The notes beneath the pieces are model-generated. The model did no database searches. It was not told the DNA's origin and saw only the letters and a program-made list of their open reading frames with translations. This document shows, one piece after another, positions 57,842 to 64,000 of a stretch of 64,000 nt of DNA (positions within the stretch are counted from its first letter, which is position 1; each line of letters begins with the position of its first letter). A program made the translations under genes and the position numbers. The DNA is from Serratia microhaemolytica (GTDB lineage: Bacteria > Pseudomonadota > Gammaproteobacteria > Enterobacterales > Enterobacteriaceae): contig NZ_SBEF01000002.1 in the NCBI RefSeq assembly GCF_004011885.1, forward strand, positions 1-64,000, in the 5' to 3' direction.

Positions 57842-59233
57842 ATGAGTAGTCAATCTCAACAACTTTACAGTCAGCTACCGGCGATTGATCGCCTGTTACG
57901 CCATGATGCTATCACGCCGTATGTCACGCAGTATGGGCAGACACTGATCAGTGATCTGCTGCGTCAAATGCAGGCAGAAGCGCGCGATGCGATAAAACAC
58001 CAGGAGCAGTTGCCTGCCTGGAGCCAGGATTGGCCCAAAGAGCTGCAACACCGTCTCGACAAACAGCAACAATCAGCACTACGCCCGGTGTTGAATCTCA
58101 CCGGTACCGTGCTGCACACCAACTTGGGGCGCGCACTGCTGGCACAGCCTGCCGTTGATGCGGTGGTGCAAGCAATGCAGTGCAATGTGACGCTGGAGTA
58201 TGACTTGCAAGGGGCTGGGCGTGGGCACCGCGATCGAGCGGTTGCTGATCTGCTCTGCCAACTGACGGGTGCAGAGGATGCTTGTATCGTCAACAATAAT
58301 GCCGCTGCGGTGCTGTTGATGCTGGCTGCGGTCGCTGCAGGGCAACAGGTGGTGGTTTCACGCGGTGAACTGGTTGAGATTGGCGGTGCATTTCGTATTC
58401 CAGATGTGATGCGCCAGGCAGGTTGCCAGTTGATCGAGGTCGGTACCACCAACCGCACGCACTTAGCCGATTATCGTACTGCTGTTGCTGAGCAGACAGC
58501 ACTGTTGATGAAGGTACACACCAGTAACTATCGCATTGAAGGGTTTACCGCTGCGGTTGATGAGACCGAGTTGGCCGCGCTGGGACGTGAACTGGGTGTG
58601 ATCACCGCCACCGATCTTGGCAGTGGCTCACTGATCGATATGACGCAGTATGGCTTGCCGGCTGAGCCGATGCCGCAACGTCTGATCGCCGCCGGTATCG
58701 ATCTGGTAACGTTCTCGGGGGACAAGTTGCTTGGTGGGCCACAGGTTGGGATTATTGTCGGTAAAAAAGCGCTGATTGCCCGGTTACAGCAACATCCGTT
58801 AAAACGAGCACTGCGCGTTGGCAAGATCACCTTGGCGGCACTGGAGGCGACACTGCGCCTGTATCAGCAACCGGAATTACTGCAACAACAGTTGCCAACT
58901 TTGCGCCAGCTCACCCGTGCGCCCGAACAGATGCAGCAGTTGGCACAACAACTACAGCAGCAGCTTGAGCCACAGTTTGGCGATCGTTTTGTGCTCGCCG
59001 GTGAAGCTTGCTGGTCGCAGATTGGCAGTGGGTCGTTACCGGCTGACCGCCTGCCAAGTCATGCGCTCACCTTTACGCCACGCGACGGTCGGGGCGCTAC
59101 GCTGATGGCGTTAACACAGCAGTGGCACCAGTTAGCACGACCGGTGATTGGACGCATCGCTGACGGTAAATTGTGGCTGGATCTGCGCTGCCTGGAGAGT
59201 GCAGAGCAACTGTTGGAGGCACTGAAGGGATGA
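57842..59233 (+). CDS. selA: L-seryl-tRNA(Sec) selenium transferase
   Basis: SelA converts seryl-tRNA(Sec) to selenocysteyl-tRNA(Sec) with selenophosphate. The 463-residue length equals E. coli. The PLP lysine is residue 295 in [28 protein letters not shown] and [19 protein letters not shown] are conserved. The stop overlaps the selB start by four bases (ATGA). The tRNA gene selC and selD are not seen. Confidence 0.97.
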   Translation: MSSQSQQLYSQLPAIDRLLRHDAITPYVTQYGQTLISDLLRQMQAEARDAIKHQEQLPAWSQDWPKELQHRLDKQQQSALRPVLNLTGTVLHTNLGRALLAQPAVDAVVQAMQCNVTLEYDLQGAGRGHRDRAVADLLCQLTGAEDACIVNNNAAAVLLMLAAVAAGQQVVVSRGELVEIGGAFRIPDVMRQAGCQLIEVGTTNRTHLADYRTAVAEQTALLMKVHTSNYRIEGFTAAVDETELAALGRELGVITATDLGSGSLIDMTQYGLPAEPMPQRLIAAGIDLVTFSGDKLLGGPQVGIIVGKKALIARLQQHPLKRALRVGKITLAALEATLRLYQQPELLQQQLPTLRQLTRAPEQMQQLAQQLQQQLEPQFGDRFVLAGEACWSQIGSGSLPADRLPSHALTFTPRDGRGATLMALTQQWHQLARPVIGRIADGKLWLDLRCLESAEQLLEALKG

Positions 59234-61083
59234 TTATTGCAACTGCCGGTCATGTGGATCACGGTAAAACGACGCTGCTGCAAGCGATCACCGGTGTTAA
59301 TGCCGATCGTCTACCCGAAGAGAAACGCCGTGGTATGACCATCGATCTGGGTTATGCCTACTGGCAGCAGCCTGATGGCCGGGTGCTGGGTTTTATTGAT
59401 GTTCCCGGGCATGAGAAATTTCTGCCCAATATGCTGGCAGGGATTGGCGGTATCGATCATGCGTTGCTGGTGGTCGCGTGTGATGATGGCCTGATGGCAC
59501 AAACCCGCGAGCATCTGGCGATTTTACGGCTCAGTGGTCGAATACCGCTAACGCTGGTACTGACTAAGGCGGATCGGGTCGATCAACAGCGCATTACTGA
59601 AGTGAGCCAGCAGTTGTACGCCGAGCTGGCGCGGCAAGGCTGGCATGATGTGCCGCTGTTTGTTACTGCCGCCAGTCAGCAACGCGGCATTGATGCACTG
59701 TGCCAGCATCTGTTGTCGCTACCCGCCAGCAATCAGCGTCAGACGCAGCGTTTTCGGCTGGCGGTTGACCGCGCATTTAGCGTCAAAGGCGCAGGCCTGG
59801 TGCTGACCGGTACCGCATTGGGAGGTTGTGTCACGGTCGGCGATAATTTGTGGCTGACGGGAGCTAATCTGCCGGTGCGTGTGCGCGGGCTACATGCACA
59901 GAACCAGGCGGTTGAGCAGGCGGTCGCGGGTCAACGCATTGCGCTCAATATCAGTGGTGATGTGCAGAAACCACAGGTGGCGCGCGGTGACTGGTTATTA
60001 GCGCAGCAACCGGCATTGGCAACCGAGCGTGTTCTGGTCGCGATTGAGGCCGATAGCCCACTGCAACACTGGCAGCCACTGCATATTCATCATGCAGCCA
60101 GCCATATCACTGGCCGCATTTCACTACTGACCGATCATTTGGCCGAACTGATGCTTGATCGTCCGCTCTGGCTGGCAGAGAACGATCGTCTGGTGCTGCG
60201 TGATATCAGCGCACGACAAACGCTGGCCGCTGCGCGCGTGCTGCAACTCAGCGCACCGAAACGGGGTAAACGGCAACCCGCTTATCTTGCTTGGCTGACA
60301 GCACTGGCTAATGCTGAAAATGATCAACAAGCACTGGCGCTACGGCTACCCAACGGTGCGTTCGATCTGGCCAGCTTTGCTTGGGCACGGCAGTTAACCT
60401 CTACTGGGCTACAGCAACTGCTCAGTCAGCACTCACTACTGATCGCTGGCGGGTGGGCCTTAGCGCCCGATAATGCTCAGCAACAGCAGCAGAAGTTGCT
60501 GCAAGTGCTGGCGGACTACCATCAGCAACACGGCGATCAGCTTGGGCTAGGACCTGCTCGGTTGCGACGTATGGCGCTGCCAACGGAAGCGGAAGCGCTG
60601 GTGTCACTAATGATTGACCAATTACTGGCGGCCGGTAAGTTGCGTAATACACGTGGCTGGTTACATCTGCCAGAACATGGCTTGGCCTTTACGCCACAGC
60701 AACAAGCGCTATGGGAACGGATGGCGCCACTGTTTGATCAGCAAGCGTGTTGGGTGCGCGATCTGGCATTGACGCTGGGTGAGCCGGAGCAACAGATCAG
60801 AGCGTTACTGCGTAAGGCGGCACAGCTCGGTTATGTCAGTGCTATCGTTACCGATCGCTACTATCTTCAGTCGCAGATTGAACAGTTTGCTGCGCTGATC
60901 CGTGAACGACATGTTAGCCAAGGTAGCACCAGTGCCAGTGATTTTCGTGATCAACTCGGTATTGGTCGCAAACTGGCTATCCAGATCCTGGAGTTTTTTG
61001 ATCGTAGTGGTTTTACACGCCGCAAGGGCAACCAGCATCTGCTACGTGACAGCGCTCTGTTTAGCGAACAACATGCCGAATAA
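59230..61083 (+). CDS. selB: Selenocysteine-specific elongation factor
   Basis: SelB carries Sec-tRNA to UGA codons marked by a SECIS hairpin. The 617-residue product has an EF-Tu-like GTPase ([29 protein letters not shown]), three beta-barrel domains and four C-terminal winged helices for SECIS binding, ending in [20 protein letters not shown] and [12 protein letters not shown]. Start at 59230 by family and by overlap with selA. In E. coli yiaY and aldB follow; here aldB follows directly. Confidence 0.97.
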   Translation: MIIATAGHVDHGKTTLLQAITGVNADRLPEEKRRGMTIDLGYAYWQQPDGRVLGFIDVPGHEKFLPNMLAGIGGIDHALLVVACDDGLMAQTREHLAILRLSGRIPLTLVLTKADRVDQQRITEVSQQLYAELARQGWHDVPLFVTAASQQRGIDALCQHLLSLPASNQRQTQRFRLAVDRAFSVKGAGLVLTGTALGGCVTVGDNLWLTGANLPVRVRGLHAQNQAVEQAVAGQRIALNISGDVQKPQVARGDWLLAQQPALATERVLVAIEADSPLQHWQPLHIHHAASHITGRISLLTDHLAELMLDRPLWLAENDRLVLRDISARQTLAAARVLQLSAPKRGKRQPAYLAWLTALANAENDQQALALRLPNGAFDLASFAWARQLTSTGLQQLLSQHSLLIAGGWALAPDNAQQQQQKLLQVLADYHQQHGDQLGLGPARLRRMALPTEAEALVSLMIDQLLAAGKLRNTRGWLHLPEHGLAFTPQQQALWERMAPLFDQQACWVRDLALTLGEPEQQIRALLRKAAQLGYVSAIVTDRYYLQSQIEQFAALIRERHVSQGSTSASDFRDQLGIGRKLAIQILEFFDRSGFTRRKGNQHLLRDSALFSEQHAE

Positions 61084-61472
61084 CCCATAGGCTAGGTATT
61101 TGATTTAAATAATGTGACTCTGCTCTCAGGCTGAACGATTGACGTTTTGTTATTGCCATTATTCAGTTATCTTCTTTGTGTGTTCACACCGTGCCGCGCG
61201 GTAGATAACAGCCGTATCCAGTGGCGGCGGCATCAGGCAGTTTAGCAACCGGATCGGTTGGGATCGCTGTATAGCGCATGGTTTATCCGTCAGTCATGGT
61301 GCTATTTAGCATAACCGCCTGAATACTCGCGCAATGAACATGATCAGTTTGGGTATCAAGATGTTGCCCGCTCCGACCTTTTTGCCTGCACACCTCACAG
61401 TACACAGGCTCGCCGCTGAATTGCCCGCTGCCATAAGGTAGCAGGCTGATGTTGGTAAATAAGGAGATACAC
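61084..61472. other. selB-aldB spacer; yiaY absent
   Basis: A 389-base region with no supported gene; in E. coli yiaY, an iron alcohol dehydrogenase, lies here. No remnant was recognised. AAGGAG at its right end is the aldB ribosome site. Confidence 0.5.
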
Positions 61473-63002
61473 ATGGCGAATACCACCCATATCACCCCGC
61501 AAGGCAAGACATTTTCCCTACAGTTAAAACCTCGTTATGACAATTTCATCGGTGGCAAATGGTTGCCACCCACACAGGGCGACTATTTTACCAATCTCAC
61601 TCCCGTCACTGGAGAAGCGCTGTGTCAAGTCGCCAACTCTTCCGTTGAGGATGTTGAATTAGCCCTCGATGCGGCTCATGATGCCAAAGCCGCTTGGGCA
61701 AAAATGTCGATCCCGGCACGTGCCAGTCTGCTCAATCAGATTGCTGATCGCATGGAGCAGAATATTGATCTGCTGGCAGCCGCCGAAAGCTGGGATAATG
61801 GCAAACCGATCCGTGAAACAACTTACGCCGATGTGCCGCTGGCGCTTGATCACTTCCGCTACTTTGCTGCCTGTATTCGTGCCCAAGAGGGTGGGATCAG
61901 TGAGATCGACGCAGAAACCGTTGCCTATCACTTTCATGAACCTCTGGGGGTGGTGGCGCAGATCATTCCGTGGAACTTCCCGCTGCTGATGGCTTGCTGG
62001 AAGCTGGCACCGGCGCTGGCAGCAGGTAACTGTATTGTGCTGAAACCCGCTAAACTGACTCCGCTGTCGGTGCTGGTATTAATCGAACTGATCCAAGATC
62101 TTCTGCCACCAGGCGTGCTCAACCTGGTCAATGGTGCCGGTGGCAAGATTGGTGAATACCTCACCACCTCGAAGCGGGTAGCCAAGGTTGCCTTTACCGG
62201 TTCAACCGAGGTGGGGCGGCAGATCATGAACTATGCCACCAAGAATATCATTCCGGTTACGCTTGAGTTGGGCGGCAAGTCACCCAACATTTTCTTTGCC
62301 GATGTGATGGACAAAGAGGATGCCTTTCTCGATAAGGCACTCGAAGGCTTTGCGCTGTTTGCCTTTAATCAAGGTGAAGTGTGTACCTGCCCGAGCCGTG
62401 CGCTGATCCAGGAGTCAATCTACGAGCGCTTTATTGAGCGTGCAATTAAACGGGTAGAGAGTATTCGTGGCGGCAATCCGCTCGATTTCAATACTCAGAT
62501 GGGGGCTCAGGTTTCAGAAGAGCAGATGAAGACTATCCTCAACTATATTGAGATCGGTAAAAAAGAGGGGGCAAAACTACTCACTGGCGGCGAATGTCGT
62601 GCAGAAACAGGCAGGCTAGCACAAGGCTATTACCTGCAACCGACGGTACTGTTTGGTAACAACTCGATGCGGGTATTCCAAGAGGAGATCTTCGGGCCAG
62701 TATTGGCCGTCACCACGTTTAAAGATATCAACGAGGCGATCGAGATTGCCAATGATACCGAATATGGCCTCGGTGCCGGTGTCTGGAGCCGCAATGGCAA
62801 CATCGCTTATCAGGTCGGGCGCAGTATTCAGGCCGGCCGTGTCTGGACTAACTGTTATCACCTCTATCCAGCACACGCTGCTTTTGGCGGTTACAAACTC
62901 TCCGGTATTGGTCGCGAGACCCACAAAATGATGTTGGAGCATTACCAGCAGACCAAGTGCCTGTTAGTCAGCTACTCCGAACAGCCACGCGGCCTGTTCT
63001 AG
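61473..63002 (+). CDS. aldB: Aldehyde dehydrogenase
   Basis: AldB oxidises acetaldehyde and related aldehydes with NADP in E. coli, in stationary phase. The 509-residue product has the fold of the ALDH superfamily: [46 protein letters not shown] and the nucleophile Cys304 in [13 protein letters not shown]. The start at 61473 has a strong AAGGAG; a TTG-like frame eight codons earlier is not needed. Follows selAB as in E. coli. Confidence 0.93.
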   Translation: MANTTHITPQGKTFSLQLKPRYDNFIGGKWLPPTQGDYFTNLTPVTGEALCQVANSSVEDVELALDAAHDAKAAWAKMSIPARASLLNQIADRMEQNIDLLAAAESWDNGKPIRETTYADVPLALDHFRYFAACIRAQEGGISEIDAETVAYHFHEPLGVVAQIIPWNFPLLMACWKLAPALAAGNCIVLKPAKLTPLSVLVLIELIQDLLPPGVLNLVNGAGGKIGEYLTTSKRVAKVAFTGSTEVGRQIMNYATKNIIPVTLELGGKSPNIFFADVMDKEDAFLDKALEGFALFAFNQGEVCTCPSRALIQESIYERFIERAIKRVESIRGGNPLDFNTQMGAQVSEEQMKTILNYIEIGKKEGAKLLTGGECRAETGRLAQGYYLQPTVLFGNNSMRVFQEEIFGPVLAVTTFKDINEAIEIANDTEYGLGAGVWSRNGNIAYQVGRSIQAGRVWTNCYHLYPAHAAFGGYKLSGIGRETHKMMLEHYQQTKCLLVSYSEQPRGLF

Positions 63003-63048
63003 CCGCTCTCGGCTATTTTGCTGTTGCAAACAAGCCGAAGCGGCAAAC

Positions 63049-63079
63049 AAAACCGGCAGCCAGAGCAACTGCCGGTTTT
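63049..63079. terminator. Rho-independent terminator between aldB and yjiA
   Basis: AAAACCGGCAG and CTGCCGGTTTT form an 11-bp stem with a 9-base loop, with T-residues at its right edge and A-residues at its left. It suits both convergent genes. Confidence 0.8.
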
Positions 63080-63153
63080 GCTATCTCAGCAGCAAGTATC
63101 CGTGGTTCAACAAGCGGGGATGAAAATGATAGCGGGTTGCGGTTTTTGCCCGA

Positions 63154-64000
63154 TCAATCCAGTGCCGCAAACTGGGCGCGGATCTCCTCTTCAGGCAGAT
63201 CGATACCAATAAACACCATAGTGCTTAGCCGCTCCTCCTCCGCTAACCACGGCCGATCCCAGTCGGCGTTATAGAGCCGCTGTACCCCTTGGAACAGTAA
63301 GCGCCGAGGCTCCTGTTTGATCGACAAAATGCCTTTGTAACGCAGTAAATTATCAGCAAACTTGACCAGCAGTGACTCCATCACTGCTGAGATTTGCAGT
63401 AAATCAAGCGGCTGGGCGTGATAGACCACAATCGACTGAATGTTGTTCTGTGGGGTGGCGATACGCCGAAATAGCGCGGGTGCAGCGGTCACCTGTAACC
63501 GGTCGTTCAGCACAAAGCCTTCGATATCGAACAGTAAACTTAAATCGATCTCCCCATGTGTGACCGGATAAATCGGCGCGCGTGCGTTCATGCGTTGCAA
63601 ACGTTCGATCAGTGCTTGGTTATCGGTGGCGATATCAGTTTTGGTCAACAAAATGCGATCCGCATAGCCGACTTGAGCCTGTGAGATAGTGAACTGGTTG
63701 AGTTGTTGATCGGCATGAACTGCATCGACCAGGGTGATGATGCCATCCAGCAGGAAACGCTGGCAGATCACCTCATGCGAGAAAAACGTCTGGGTGATCG
63801 GGCCAGGATCGGCCATACCTGTACACTCAATGATCAGTCGATCAAATACCAACTGGCCCTGATCGACACCATCGATCAGATCGAGCAGCGCATCCGCTAA
63901 CTCATTAGAACGGCTACAGCAGATGCAACCGTTGCTCAATGTGGTAATACGACTGGCGCGATCGCCAATCAACGCCTGGTCGATCGGCACTTCACCAAAC
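63154..64000 (-). CDS. yjiA: CobW/COG0523-family GTP-binding protein, start outside the window
   Basis: A metal-linked G3E GTPase. About 282 residues are seen; the N-terminal P-loop lies beyond base 64000. Present are FGEVPIDQALIGD, the metal-site motif NGCICCS, the ECTGMADPGP switch region and the LLTKTD guanine-specificity motif, followed by a CobW C-terminal domain ending EEEIRAQFAALD. Close to E. coli YjiA, whose function in metal handling is not settled. The zur gene is 13 kb away, so no zinc operon link can be claimed. Confidence 0.93.
   Translation of the reverse strand, partial: FGEVPIDQALIGDRASRITTLSNGCICCSRSNELADALLDLIDGVDQGQLVFDRLIIECTGMADPGPITQTFFSHEVICQRFLLDGIITLVDAVHADQQLNQFTISQAQVGYADRILLTKTDIATDNQALIERLQRMNARAPIYPVTHGEIDLSLLFDIEGFVLNDRLQVTAAPALFRRIATPQNNIQSIVVYHAQPLDLLQISAVMESLLVKFADNLLRYKGILSIKQEPRRLLFQGVQRLYNADWDRPWLAEEERLSTMVFIGIDLPEEEIRAQFAALD

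Noticed and set aside
61283-61507. Minus-strand frame in the selB-aldB spacer as a yiaY remnant
   Set aside because: It lies on the opposite strand to the expected gene and shows no iron-dehydrogenase motif.

Overview
The window reads as a chromosomal segment of an enterobacterium, closest in gene content and order to Serratia and its relatives (Yersiniaceae). Almost every protein is a full-length homologue of an Escherichia coli housekeeping protein. Many blocks keep E. coli order but have lost single genes at their seams: clcA between erpA and hemL, glpF beside glpK, metF after metL, yhbE between rpmA and obgE, guaC beside coaE, and yiaY between selB and aldB. Spacers of 300-600 bases without genes and an insertion-sequence fragment at the left edge fit a genome undergoing moderate reduction, such as a host-associated Serratia. 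That assignment is inference; no rRNA or tRNA is present to test it.

Layout. 1-4.7 kb is accessory: a truncated ISAs1-family transposase, an unrecognised two-helix membrane protein with a Rossmann-like tail, a FixL/FixJ-like two-component pair and an outer-membrane beta-barrel. 4.7-10.6 kb is the dgt / mtn-btuF-yadS / erpA / hemL block. 10.8-26.3 kb is the glpK, zapB, rraA, menA, hslVU, ftsN, cytR, priA, rpmE, metJ, metBL block. 26.4-35.5 kb holds obgE, rpmA-rplU, ispB, a divergent pair of phage Mu-like regulators (one is sfsB), mdh, argR, exuR, an unknown exported protein and yqjA. 35.7-40 kb has eno, pyrG and an orphan type VI Hcp with a small partner. 40.6-47.2 kb has mog, an MFS carrier, satP and dnaK-dnaJ. 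47.4-52.6 kb has phzF-like, LysE-like, yheU, an L,D-transpeptidase, zur and cysG. 52.7-57.5 kb has coaE-zapD and the ppdD-hofB-hofC pilus operon. 57.8-64 kb has selA-selB, aldB and the start-truncated yjiA.

Functionally the segment covers protein quality control (DnaK/DnaJ, HslUV), cell division (ZapB, ZapD, FtsN), methionine regulation (MetJ with a triple met box before metB-metL), quinone synthesis (MenA, IspB), tetrapyrroles (HemL, CysG), B12 uptake (BtuF), selenocysteine insertion (SelA, SelB) and stress regulation. The least ordinary parts are the Mu-type repressor facing the Ner-like sfsB across an operator region with repeats, the dnaK promoter region in which a 12-bp tandem repeat lies between two sigma-32 promoters, the 8-copy 15-bp tandem repeat before exuR, the orphan hcp pair, and the CARF-like membrane protein near the left edge.
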